This document shows positions 55,977 to 64,000 of a DNA stretch of 64,000 nucleotides, one piece after another. The stretch spans positions 62,001 through 126,000 of the forward strand of contig JARRCS010000011.1 of the NCBI GenBank assembly GCA_029981855.1. The letters run 5' to 3'. Numbering within the stretch: the stretch's first letter is position 1; each line of letters starts with the position of its first letter. The position numbers were made by a program, and so were the translations under genes. A model generated the notes under the pieces. It made no database searches. It was not told where the DNA came from and was given only the letters and a program-made list of their open reading frames with translations. The DNA is from Halanaerobiales bacterium. Its GTDB lineage: Bacteria; Bacillota; Halanaerobiia; Halanaerobiales; DTU029.

Positions 55977-56288
55977 CTAAGCCTCAATCTTTTCCACTAA
56001 AACCTTGGTATAGGGTTGACGGTGTCCGATCTTACGGCGGTAACGTTTTTTGGGTTTATATTTGAAGACAATAACCTTCTTATCCTTATCCTGTTCGATT
56101 ACCTTACCGATAACTTTAGCCCCCTCCAGATAGGGACGTCCAAATTTAGCACCGTCATCATCAACAACCGATAATACTTTAGTAAATTCCACAGTACCAT
56201 TTTCAGCCACCGGTAGCTTCTCAACCTTAACAATCTGGCCTTCTTCAACCCGGTACTGTTTCCCTCCGGTCTTAATAATCGCGTACAC
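55977..56288 (-). CDS. rplU: Ribosomal protein L21
   Basis: A 103-aa protein with [18 protein letters not shown] at the start and [19 protein letters not shown] near the end, standard L21. AAGGAGGTGGAGTC lies upstream of the GTG start. It follows a 90-bp leader in which an autoregulatory L21 leader could fold. Confidence 0.96.
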   Translation of the reverse strand: MYAIIKTGGKQYRVEEGQIVKVEKLPVAENGTVEFTKVLSVVDDDGAKFGRPYLEGAKVIGKVIEQDKDKKVIVFKYKPKKRYRRKIGHRQPYTKVLVEKIEA

Positions 56289-56374
56289 GACTCCACCTCC
56301 TTACCTCAGACTCGCCGGACCAGGCAGCCTATCCGGCTTTTCGAGCCCGTCCCGTGCGGTTTTGGCACGAATTA
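56289..56374 (-). promoter_or_regulatory. rplU leader, possible L21 leader RNA
   Basis: The minus strand between promoter and start contains GCACGGGACGGGCTCG then AAAGCCGGAT and CTGGTCCGGCG, GC-rich complementary segments able to fold. Several Bacillota carry an L21 autoregulatory leader here; the match is by position, not a proven structure. Confidence 0.45.
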
Positions 56375-56403
56375 ATTCTAGCATATATTGAAGACGAAGT
56401 CAA
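56375..56403 (-). promoter_or_regulatory. Promoter of rplU
   Basis: TTGACT at 56403-56398, 17 nt, TAGAAT at 56380-56375 (minus strand). Confidence 0.8.
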
Positions 56404-56412
56404 GGTCCAGAT

Positions 56413-56502
56413 TTATCCCTTGGCCGGACCATCTAAACTTAAACCAACCAGGAAATTATTCTCCTTGAGAAATTCACACCATTCATCATTAAGCAGGATG
56501 CC
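56413..56502 (-). pseudogene. Fragment of an anaerobic sulfatase-maturase-like radical SAM gene
   Basis: Minus strand reads GILLNDEWCEFLKENNFLVG then LSLDGPAKG and a stop; a stop also lies just upstream. These 28-29 residues match the anSME segment between the radical SAM cluster and the middle of the barrel. No start, no other domain, so a decayed piece left beside the rplU promoter. Confidence 0.6.
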
Positions 56503-56552
56503 TTAATATGGTTGTTTAATAACTGACATCTTCTTTCTCCCTAAAATAGTCT

Positions 56553-57284
56553 TTAACCCGATGTTACCACCAGGTCATGGTCATATACCGCCCTGATCTC
56601 TTCACCCGGCTTCAGAACAAGAAATTCCTCTTCATTCCAGTCACCATTAACCAGATTCTCAATCAGCCTCATATCTCCTGCAATCTTCTCGAACTCCTTG
56701 CCTTCCTTTCTGGCCTCCTCTTCTACTATCTTAGCGTAACCCAGAGAGGCAAACTCCGGCACCTCGATATAAATAACCTTATTAATGCCGATATTTGGGT
56801 GTAACGTCTCCCAGACATATTTGGCATTCTCTTCCCCGTACTGTTCAACCAGTTCCTGGTAGGAACGATTATTTCCCAGGATATCGTTATCCAGTTCCCG
56901 GAAATAGGATTCTCCCCTCTCCAGATAACCGACGGAAGTCCATTCAGAACTTAATCGATTCCCGAAATACTCTATGAATTTTTCCTTTGAACCCAGAAAT
57001 ATTGTACAGCAGTCATGAGCCCTAGGTATTACGAGAGGGGTTTTCCTGGCTTTAAGCCCCAGGGTACTATTACCACACAATCCAAAACCGAGCAAAATAG
57101 CATCATACCCTATCTCACTTTTTTCTGCCTGATTAATTTTATCCTGAATCAATCCTCTTAAAAAATCTGGTTTATCATGGGCACCTTTGGGGGTAAACTC
57201 AAGATCAACGATATGGAGAGACCTGGCTACTGTAAAACATACCTCCCGTAGAAAAACTTCACATGAGATAAGTTTAAGCCTCAC
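56553..57284 (-). CDS. DUF1638 domain protein
   Basis: A 243-aa protein. MRLKLISCEVFLREV, ILLGFGLCGNSTLGLKA, PLVIPRAHDCCTIFLGSKEKF and a Cys-rich site (CDC-like, CC) fit DUF1638, a family of unknown function often near corrinoid methyltransferases. Here it lies between rng and rplU; no methyltransferase is nearby. The two Cys-Cys/Asp motifs suggest metal binding (inference). Confidence 0.85.
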   Translation of the reverse strand: MRLKLISCEVFLREVCFTVARSLHIVDLEFTPKGAHDKPDFLRGLIQDKINQAEKSEIGYDAILLGFGLCGNSTLGLKARKTPLVIPRAHDCCTIFLGSKEKFIEYFGNRLSSEWTSVGYLERGESYFRELDNDILGNNRSYQELVEQYGEENAKYVWETLHPNIGINKVIYIEVPEFASLGYAKIVEEEARKEGKEFEKIAGDMRLIENLVNGDWNEEEFLVLKPGEEIRAVYDHDLVVTSG

Positions 57285-57299
57285 TTAATTACCTCCATT

Positions 57300-57395
57300 C
57301 TTAAATTAATGCCTCATTTCATTCGATAATAACTGCAAATAGATGTTAGAGATCGGAAACATCTATCTGCAGTTTTAAAAAAGGAATTTCCTAAT
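57300..57395 (+). repeat. Dispersed intergenic hairpin repeat, copy F
   Basis: Left block TTAAATTAATGCCTCATTTCA, arm AACTGCAAATAGATGTT (57331), loop AGAGATCGGA, arm AACATCTATCTGCAGTT (57358-57374), tail AAAAAAGGAATTTCC. The best full copy, between rng and the DUF1638 gene. Confidence 0.75.
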
Positions 57396-57489
57396 AGTAT
57401 TGAATTAATAATGTTAGTATTTACATTTTACTATATCCATTATACCACAGGTCATAGAAATTTGCTGGAAAGGGGTAAGAATCCTTCCA

Positions 57490-59178
57490 TCAAGAAACCC
57501 TGACTGCCAGGGCAAAAGTCCGGAAAACATCGACAATCTTTACCTTGATCTCTTCTCCAACCAGGTGGCCTCCCTCCTTGATAATAATAATATAACCCTT
57601 AATTCTGGCAATACCATCATCGGGGTTGTTAAACTGCTTCTCCTCAACCTTAAGTTTATATATCTCTCCCTCTCTGACGGGAAGGGCTAAATCGGCCATC
57701 TCCTTCTTGCTGCCCTTACTGACTATCCGGTAGTCCTCGATATGGAGCTCATCATTGCCGCTGATATAGATATCCAGATCAAGCTCTCTCTCCAGTTCCT
57801 CAAGTTTCTCTCCCCCGCCACCGATTAAAACGGCAGCTACCCTGGGGTGAAGTTCCAGCAGGATAGCCGAAAAATCCTCCTTTAATAAGAGATCATTGAT
57901 CTCTCTGATCACCTTCAGGGCCATTGTACTCTCTGACATCACCAGACCGGTACCATGACAGTAGGGACATTCCTTCTGGATTAGCTCACCAAAGCCTTCT
58001 CTTACCTTTTTACGGGTCATCTCTACCAGGCCCAGTTTGGTCAAACCAATCAAAGCCGTCTTCGTTTTATCCCTGGCCAGTTCCTCGGCCAGGGTTTTTA
58101 AAACCTTCTCCTGATGTTCCTTAACAGCCATATCGATAAAATCGATAATTATTATTCCACCGATATCCCTTAACCTCAACTGGCGGGCAATCTCTTTAGC
58201 CGCCTCCAGATTTGTCTTAAAGACGGTATCCTGAAGATCCTTCTTCCCGGTAAACTTGCCTGTATTAACATCTATCGCTACCAGGGCTTCGGTCTTATCA
58301 AAAATAATATAACCACCGGAATCAAGCCAGACCTTCCGGTTGAGGACCTTCAGGAGCTGTTTCTCGATCCCATAGGCAGAGAAGATCGGAGTCTCCCTTT
58401 CATAAAGATAGATCTTATTCCTCAGGTGGGGAGCAATTCGTTCCACCAATGTTATTATTTCCTCGTAATCCTCCCTGGAATCAATCACCAGTTTATCAAT
58501 ATCTGTAGAAAGGTAATCCCTAACTATCTGCTTGATCAAACCAACATTCTGATGGACGAGAGCAGGTGCCTTTCTGTTTTTATACTTCTTCTCTATCTCT
58601 TCCCAGAGATGAAGTAGGTATTCATAATCAAATCTTAGTTCCTCCTTCCCCCGGCCCAGGGCATTGGTCCTGATAATCACCCCGTACTCTCCCCTGGTTA
58701 ATTCCCTGGTCAACTGCTTAAGATTCTCCCGGTCTTTATTATCGCTAATCTTCCTGGAAATGCTGATCCGTTTCTCGAAGGGTAATAAGACAAAATACCT
58801 TCCCGGAATGGTAACCTTACAGGTTACCTTCGGTCCCTTGTTCCCGATAGATTCCTTAATTACCTGAACCATAATCTCCTGTCCCGGCTGAAGTACATGC
58901 TGAATCCCCAGTTTATTATCCTGCCATAGCTTTTTCTGTTCATCCTTGAGAAGGGGATAAAGGTCACTAATATGCACAAAAGCATTTTTATCAATCCCGA
59001 TATCGACAAAAGCGGCCTGCATTCCGGGGAGTACATCCTTAACCCTGCCGCGGTAGATGTTCCCTGCTATCTGTTCATAGGTATCGCGTTCAAAAAACAT
59101 ATCCTCCAGACTATTATCTACCAGAATAGCAGCCCTCTTCTCCCTAATTCCAGAATTAATTATAATCTGAATGGTCAT
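57490..59178 (-). CDS. rng: Ribonuclease G/E family
   Basis: A 562-aa RNase E/G: S1 domain (IYRGRVKDVLPGMQAAFVDIGIDKNAFVHISDL, residues 40-75), RNase H-like catalytic region with ALVAIDVNTGKFTG and IIIIDFIDM (acidic residues), and the Zn-link CPYCHGTG. It processes rRNA 5' ends and degrades mRNA. It overlaps nothing but follows the TIGR03936 gene by 6 bp, in the usual Clostridial order. Confidence 0.94.
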   Translation of the reverse strand: MTIQIIINSGIREKRAAILVDNSLEDMFFERDTYEQIAGNIYRGRVKDVLPGMQAAFVDIGIDKNAFVHISDLYPLLKDEQKKLWQDNKLGIQHVLQPGQEIMVQVIKESIGNKGPKVTCKVTIPGRYFVLLPFEKRISISRKISDNKDRENLKQLTRELTRGEYGVIIRTNALGRGKEELRFDYEYLLHLWEEIEKKYKNRKAPALVHQNVGLIKQIVRDYLSTDIDKLVIDSREDYEEIITLVERIAPHLRNKIYLYERETPIFSAYGIEKQLLKVLNRKVWLDSGGYIIFDKTEALVAIDVNTGKFTGKKDLQDTVFKTNLEAAKEIARQLRLRDIGGIIIIDFIDMAVKEHQEKVLKTLAEELARDKTKTALIGLTKLGLVEMTRKKVREGFGELIQKECPYCHGTGLVMSESTMALKVIREINDLLLKEDFSAILLELHPRVAAVLIGGGGEKLEELERELDLDIYISGNDELHIEDYRIVSKGSKKEMADLALPVREGEIYKLKVEEKQFNNPDDGIARIKGYIIIIKEGGHLVGEEIKVKIVDVFRTFALAVRVS

Positions 59179-59184
59179 CTATTC

Positions 59185-59895
59185 TCAACTCCCTACAACT
59201 TTATCATCAATAGGTTGATACAACCTATCATTAATCCTGACAAATAGGCCCTCCCTTTCAACATTTATCAAAGGAACCGGCCTTACTTCAGGAAAATAAT
59301 TCGTTAAGGCCCTGATAATCTCCCTCGGGCGGACATTACCTTCACTTCCAGTACTGACGGTAAATCTCCAGAGTCCTGGTTCTGTAATCTCCAGATCATG
59401 GATTAAGGGCCTGATGTCAATTAACCTGTCTTTTTTCTTTCTCCGATGCCTTAACACCTTTATCTCCTTTTCCTCCATAAAAGTATTGATCATTTCCTTT
59501 TCTTCCGGCTGCCCGTCAGCCCATTTCATTTTAACCAAATAAACGGCTACATTGACTACGGCCATGAGTGATTTAACCTGGGCTGGGACCTCTTTAACCT
59601 CAAGGACTTTAATTCCTTGAGGCAACTTTCCGTTAACCCTTGCCATAAAATCAGTAGGCGGTATCCCCTCAATAAGTTCGAGATCAAAATACTCTCCCCT
59701 GCCTGTCATACCAACCGGGAGGGGTTGCCCCATCGAGAGTAGCTGATGGGGGTTATATCCCCTGGAGTAGGCCACAGGTATTTCAGCTCTTCTGAAGGCC
59801 CGGCGCAGGGCATTCATCAATTCCAGGTGTGATATATAACGAACAGGACTTAATTTGGCAAATCTAGCTCTAATCAGCACTCTTCTCACCACCAA
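59185..59895 (-). CDS. TIGR03936 radical SAM-linked protein (DUF2344)
   Basis: A 236-aa protein: ARFAKLSPVRYISHLELMNALRRAFRRAEIP and RGYNPHQLLSMGQPLPVG. It is always found next to the TIGR03960 radical SAM protein; here the start overlaps its 3' end by 26 bp. Likely a partner in RNA or protein modification; role not established. Confidence 0.92.
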   Translation of the reverse strand: MVVRRVLIRARFAKLSPVRYISHLELMNALRRAFRRAEIPVAYSRGYNPHQLLSMGQPLPVGMTGRGEYFDLELIEGIPPTDFMARVNGKLPQGIKVLEVKEVPAQVKSLMAVVNVAVYLVKMKWADGQPEEKEMINTFMEEKEIKVLRHRRKKKDRLIDIRPLIHDLEITEPGLWRFTVSTGSEGNVRPREIIRALTNYFPEVRPVPLINVEREGLFVRINDRLYQPIDDKVVGS

Positions 59896-61741
59896 CTAGT
59901 TCCAGGTTAACACCCAGGTCAAAACAGACATCACAGCCGGTACAGCCTTTGAATCTACAGTCCCCGGTCAGCGACTCTTGTAGAGCCCTCTGGTATTCCT
60001 TGATGAGGAATTTCTTACTGATACCCATATTGATATGGTCCCAGGGCAGAGTTTCCTCTACTTCCCTGGAACGGAGATACTCTTCTATAGTTAAATTGTT
60101 TTCGGCAAAGGCCTCCCTCCAGGAGTCAAAGGCAAAATGATCACTCCAGCCATCAAATCTGCACCCCTTCTTCCAAGCAGCTTCCAGAACAGAGGCCAGT
60201 CTGCGGTCACCCCGGGAAAAAACTCCTTCCAGCAGGCTGAGTTCGGGATCATTCCAGCTAAAGCTTAAACCCCTTCCTTTAAGATTTTCCCGCAAATACT
60301 CCTGTTTTTTTATCATCTCCTGCTTACTATCCATCTCAACCCATTGAAAGGGAGTAAAGGGTTTGGGAACAAAGGTTGATACGCTGACATGGATCTCTAT
60401 CCTCTTCATCTTCTTTTGCCGCTTTTTTCTGATCTCCCTGCCGATATTCAGAACATTCCTGGCCAGTTTAACAATTCCCTCAAGATCCTCTTCGGTCTCG
60501 GTAGGCAAACCGATCATAAAGTACAACTTGATGGTTAACCAGCCTTCTTCAAAGGCAGCCCTCACCGCATCATAGAGGTCCTCCTCTCTGACCCCCTTAT
60601 TGATCACATCCCGCAAACGCTGGGTGCCTGCCTCGGGGGCAAAGGTTAGGCCTGACTTTCTGACCCGCTGCACCTCCTTGGCCAGATTAACTGAAAACCT
60701 ATCGACCCTGAGAGAAGGGAGGGAAATACTTATCTTCCGCTCTTCATACCTTTCAGACATGGTTTTGATCAGATCACCAATATCGCTGTAATCAACCGTA
60801 CTTAAAGATGTTAGGGATAATTCCTCATAACCGGTACTGGCCAGGATCTGATCGGCTAATCTAATGATCGTCTCCTTTTTTCTCTCCCTGACCGGCCGGT
60901 AAGCAATACCGGCAGCACAAAAACGGCATCCCCGGGTACAACCCCTGGCAACCTCTATAACAGCCCTGTCATGAACAATATTCATATGGGGGACGATAAA
61001 ATCAACAGGGTAAAAGGCCTGATCAAGATTGGTAACGACCTGTTTATTGATTCGCTCTTTAATCCCCTCTCGATTAGGTTTAATCCCCCTAATCTTCCCC
61101 AATTGATAATCAACATCATAAAAGCGGGGGACGTAGATTCCCGGGAGCTGACTTAATTTAAACAAAATCTCTTCCCTCTCCAGGCCTTCCCTTCTGTAAC
61201 GGTCATAACTTCTGACAAGCTCAACTATCCCTTCTTCTGCCTCACCGATAAAAAAAAGATCGATAAAGGGGGCCAGGGGCTCCGGGTTAAAGACCGTCGA
61301 TCCGCCGGCAATAACCAGGGGGTAATCCTCCCCCCTCTCCCTGCTATGTAGAGGGAGCCCGGCCAGATCTAGCATATTCAGGATATTGGTATAACTCATC
61401 TCATACTGGAGGGTAAAACCGAAGATATCAAAATCCCTGATTGCATGTTTACTCTCCAGGGAAAAAAGCGGTAAACACTCTGAACGCATCAGTTCTTCCA
61501 TATCCGTCCAGGGGGCATAGGTCCTTTCACATAAAATATCATCCTCACGGTTTAAGAGATGGTACAGGATCTTCAAGCCCAGGTGGGACATGCCTATCTC
61601 GTATAAGTCAGGAAAGGCCAGGACAACCTTTATCCTCTCTCCAGTCCATTCCTTATTGATGGCATTCCATTCATTGCCGATATATCTGGTAGGATTCGTA
61701 ACTCTATATAAAAGCTCTTCCAGTCTTTCAGCCAGGATCAT
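59870..61741 (-). CDS. TIGR03960 B12-binding radical SAM protein
   Basis: A 623-aa protein with an N-terminal B12-binding-type domain (VVLAFPDLYEIGMSHLGLKIL), and radical SAM cluster RGCTRGCRFCAAG, PEAGTQRLRDVINKG and a C-terminal Cys-rich region GDCRFKGCTGCDVC that may bind another cluster. Function unknown. Overlaps the next gene and precedes rng. Confidence 0.92.
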   Translation of the reverse strand: MILAERLEELLYRVTNPTRYIGNEWNAINKEWTGERIKVVLAFPDLYEIGMSHLGLKILYHLLNREDDILCERTYAPWTDMEELMRSECLPLFSLESKHAIRDFDIFGFTLQYEMSYTNILNMLDLAGLPLHSRERGEDYPLVIAGGSTVFNPEPLAPFIDLFFIGEAEEGIVELVRSYDRYRREGLEREEILFKLSQLPGIYVPRFYDVDYQLGKIRGIKPNREGIKERINKQVVTNLDQAFYPVDFIVPHMNIVHDRAVIEVARGCTRGCRFCAAGIAYRPVRERKKETIIRLADQILASTGYEELSLTSLSTVDYSDIGDLIKTMSERYEERKISISLPSLRVDRFSVNLAKEVQRVRKSGLTFAPEAGTQRLRDVINKGVREEDLYDAVRAAFEEGWLTIKLYFMIGLPTETEEDLEGIVKLARNVLNIGREIRKKRQKKMKRIEIHVSVSTFVPKPFTPFQWVEMDSKQEMIKKQEYLRENLKGRGLSFSWNDPELSLLEGVFSRGDRRLASVLEAAWKKGCRFDGWSDHFAFDSWREAFAENNLTIEEYLRSREVEETLPWDHINMGISKKFLIKEYQRALQESLTGDCRFKGCTGCDVCFDLGVNLELVGGEKSAD

Positions 61742-61799
61742 AATATCACCTCTACTTTATCTTATCACAAATTGTTGGGAAAAATAAGTATAATAGTTT

Positions 61800-61910
61800 C
61801 CTTTAATATAATCCTTCACTTCGGCAATAACTGCAAAATAGTTGTTGGAGAGATGTTTGGAATCGGGAACATCTATTTGTAGTTATAAAAAGGGTAATTC
61901 ATATAGTTTC
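61800..61910 (+). repeat. Dispersed intergenic hairpin repeat, copy G
   Basis: Left block lost; arm AACTGCAAAATAGTTGTT (61829), GGAGAGATGTTTGGAATCGGG, arm AACATCTATTTGTAGTT (61868-61884), tail AAAAAGGGTAATTC. Between spoIVFB and the TIGR03960 gene. Confidence 0.7.
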
Positions 61911-62772
61911 AAATTAGATCAATCACCTTAACATCCCCATCCTTCATCTCGAAAAAGGAGCTAAGGAGCCGCAACTCCGTTACTACTCCGGCTAGATTGG
62001 AATCTACATCTAGAACATAAAAGAGATTAAACTTTACCGGATTGATATCGTAGATTACCTCCTTTAAAGGCAACTCACCCTGAACAACCTGGGCAAAAAC
62101 CAGCTTTATTTTTAAAGCCTTCACCACTTCTTCCCGGTGGGTTAAATAACTGAGCAGCCGGTAGAGAATCTGTTTCTCTTCTTTTACGGCTGCCCCGTAA
62201 ACAAAAAAAGAAATAAACAAAAACCAGATATTGGAGAGATTGAGCAACAATCCGATCACTCCGGCTATCCCGCCGCTTAAGGACATCATTTTTGCTATTC
62301 TCACAGAGACTAATGTCCCCTTCTGAAAACCCCATTTGGATACCAGTAAGGCCCTTAGGACCCTACCTCCATCAAGGGGTAAGGCTGGTATTAAATTAAA
62401 ACCCCCGATCAATAAATTATATTTCATCACGAGGGAAATTAACTCCGTTTCCGGATAAATTCCGGAAAATATTAACATATAAAAAATAGCTACCAGTGTA
62501 AAATTAAAGAGGGGACCTGCCAGGGCAACCTTTACCTCCTGCCAGGGTTCCATCTCCATTAACCCTCTGTATTCGGCAACCCCCCCAAAAGGGAATAGCT
62601 CTATCTGATTAACCCTGTAACCCGCTTTTCCGGCAACAAGTAGATGGACAAACTCATGTAATAATACTATGATAAAGGCAATTAAAACCTCCTGAAACAT
62701 TCCTGCCAGAGAAAAAACTATAAAGATTAATAAAAAAAGGGGATTAACCCTTAATGATAATCCCTGGCTCAT
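61909..62772 (-). CDS. spoIVFB: SpoIVFB-like M50 metalloprotease
   Basis: A 287-aa integral membrane protease with zinc motif LLHEFVHLL near residue 39 and the second site NLIPALPLDGGRVLRAL near residue 130, then a CBS-like C-terminal region. SpoIVFB cleaves pro-sigma-K in the mother cell. The position beside rodA is conserved in Clostridia. Confidence 0.92.
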   Translation of the reverse strand: MSQGLSLRVNPLFLLIFIVFSLAGMFQEVLIAFIIVLLHEFVHLLVAGKAGYRVNQIELFPFGGVAEYRGLMEMEPWQEVKVALAGPLFNFTLVAIFYMLIFSGIYPETELISLVMKYNLLIGGFNLIPALPLDGGRVLRALLVSKWGFQKGTLVSVRIAKMMSLSGGIAGVIGLLLNLSNIWFLFISFFVYGAAVKEEKQILYRLLSYLTHREEVVKALKIKLVFAQVVQGELPLKEVIYDINPVKFNLFYVLDVDSNLAGVVTELRLLSSFFEMKDGDVKVIDLI

Positions 62773-62885
62773 AAAAACTTCCTCCCCCTAATAATATATT
62801 AGAGGAAGAACGATATTATAACTAAATCCTTACCCTACACAATTTGTTTATAAACTTTAGTAAAATAAGATATATCTTATTTTCC

Positions 62886-64000
62886 CTAAAAGATAATCTT
62901 CTTTCTCCTTAAGTTGATATTAATTACCAAACCGATAGCTACCAGGGAGGTAACCATAGAACTCCCCCCATAGCTGATAAAGGGAAGGGGAATACCAGTA
63001 ATAGGCATTAACCCCATAGTCATCCCGATATTCTCTAGCACATGAAAAAAGAACATAGTGCCTATCCCAGTGACAACCAGGCATCCGTAGTTATCCCGGG
63101 CATTTCTGGCCACATTAAAAATCTGCCACAACAATAATAAATAGATAGAGATAACTATAAAAATCCCGATAAAACCAAACTCTTCTCCAATAACGGAAAA
63201 GATAAAATCAGTGTGTTTTTCGGGTAAAAACTCCAGTTGATTCTGGGTTCCCGAAAACAAACCCTTACCCATTAATCTACCTGAACCCAGGGCAATCTTC
63301 GACTGAATTAGATTATATCCTATACCGTAAGGATCAATACCGGGATTGATAAAAACTATCAACCGGTTTAGCTGATAATCCTTCAAGAAAAAAAGGGGTG
63401 TACCAAAAACAAAATGAAAAGTGATCATTAACACAACTAGACCCAGACCGCCCCCGAAAATAATAGCCATAAACTTGGCATTACCCCCACCTATGTAAAG
63501 CATACCGATAAAGATAACCAGTAAAACCAGTGATGTCCCCAGATCATTTTGTAAAATAATTAAGATAAAGGGAACTATCACATAAAGAAAGGGTCTAAAA
63601 AAACCAATCAGGTACTTTAAGTCATCCTTTCTTTCATCAAGAATAGCTGCCAGTACCAGGATCAGCATAATCTTGGCCAGTTCAGCCGGTTGGAAATTTA
63701 CCGGCCCAAATTCAATCCACCTCTTCCCTCCCGCTATTGTTCTGCCAATAACCAGGATTAATCCCAAAATCCCTATCGTACTCAGATAGATAATACTGGA
63801 GTAATGTTTAAAGACCGAATAATCAAAGAACTGAATAACGATTACCAGTAAAATACCCAGGACAACGGCTATAATCTGCCGTTGTAGATAGATCATACCG
63901 AAAGAACCTGCCTTATTAATTTCGACAGCACTACTGATGGCAACTATTCCGATAAAAATTAGTAAAATTACGGATATAGGAATATACCAGTTAAGGTTTT
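62886..64000 (-). CDS. rodA: Rod-shape determining protein RodA (5' end outside window)
   Basis: A FtsW/RodA/SpoVE family protein; the frame stays open to the window edge (NLNWYIPISVILLIFIGIVA then ISSAVEINKAGSFG before the internal ATG at 63896), at least 371 codons. AGGKRWIEFGPVNFQPAELAK, the FQNQLEFLPEKHTDFIFSV-type loop and GIPLPFISYGGSSM are the SEDS glycosyltransferase signature. It polymerises peptidoglycan in the elongasome. The internal ATG is not the true start. Confidence 0.93.
   Translation of the reverse strand, partial: NLNWYIPISVILLIFIGIVAISSAVEINKAGSFGMIYLQRQIIAVVLGILLVIVIQFFDYSVFKHYSSIIYLSTIGILGLILVIGRTIAGGKRWIEFGPVNFQPAELAKIMLILVLAAILDERKDDLKYLIGFFRPFLYVIVPFILIILQNDLGTSLVLLVIFIGMLYIGGGNAKFMAIIFGGGLGLVVLMITFHFVFGTPLFFLKDYQLNRLIVFINPGIDPYGIGYNLIQSKIALGSGRLMGKGLFSGTQNQLEFLPEKHTDFIFSVIGEEFGFIGIFIVISIYLLLLWQIFNVARNARDNYGCLVVTGIGTMFFFHVLENIGMTMGLMPITGIPLPFISYGGSSMVTSLVAIGLVININLRRKKIIF

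Overview
The window looks like a chromosome segment of an anaerobic, endospore-forming Bacillota, probably of the Halanaerobiales type (inferred from gene content and order, not from any database search). Evidence for the lineage: the hrcA-grpE-dnaK-dnaJ-prmA-rsmE heat-shock operon under a perfect CIRCE element, several spore genes (spoIIP, gpr, spoIVFB, three alpha/beta-type SASPs, two YjcZ-like micro-proteins), a T-box leader on leuS, and the block rodA-spoIVFB-TIGR03960-TIGR03936-rng-rplU-rpmA-obg-yhbY. Most genes lie on the minus strand, so operons read from right to left.

Layout, left to right. 1-10.6 kb: partial rsmE, prmA, dnaJ, dnaK, grpE, hrcA, then hemW-lepA and spoIIP. 10.8-17.6 kb: gpr with a small membrane gene, rpsT, holA, two SASPs, comEC-comEA. 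17.6-21.8 kb: a nitroreductase, a frameshifted gene remnant, an RseC-like redox protein, a small zinc-ribbon protein, and feoB-feoA behind a promoter carrying a Fur-like box. 21.9-30.4 kb: T-box/leuS, rsfS, an LCP protein, yqeK, nadD, a third unusual SASP, a membrane/coiled-coil protein and a type I pullulanase. 30.8-32.3 kb: gamma-carbonic anhydrase, an AbrB regulator and tRNA-Arg(CCG).

32.3-46.0 kb is an accessory block. It starts (in transcription order) with a YesM/YesN-type two-component system, a carbohydrate ABC importer (binding protein plus two permeases) and an alpha-L-rhamnosidase-like glycosidase. It runs directly into a putative peptide natural-product cassette: a radical SAM/SPASM maturase, an unlisted 58-codon Cys-containing precursor peptide (34562-34738), and an ABC exporter. 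The precursor has a GTG start, a strong ribosome binding site and Cys residues placed as C-x8-C-x-C-x8-C-x-C. This is the most interesting system in the window.

46-50.5 kb is loosely packed: two 30-aa YjcZ-like micro-proteins, a 52-aa small gene, decayed coding fragments, an FetAB-like metal exporter, two long hairpins sharing one basal stem, and a Gln/Gly-rich protein with an internal duplication. 50.5-64 kb returns to core genes: ABC-F, DegV, yhbY, obg, rpmA, rplU, a DUF1638 protein, rng, the two radical-SAM-linked tRNA/rRNA-region genes, spoIVFB and partial rodA.

A dispersed intergenic hairpin repeat (arms AACTGCAAATAGATGTT) occurs in at least five places in the core regions. I found none in the 32.3-46 kb accessory block, which fits that block being a later acquisition.
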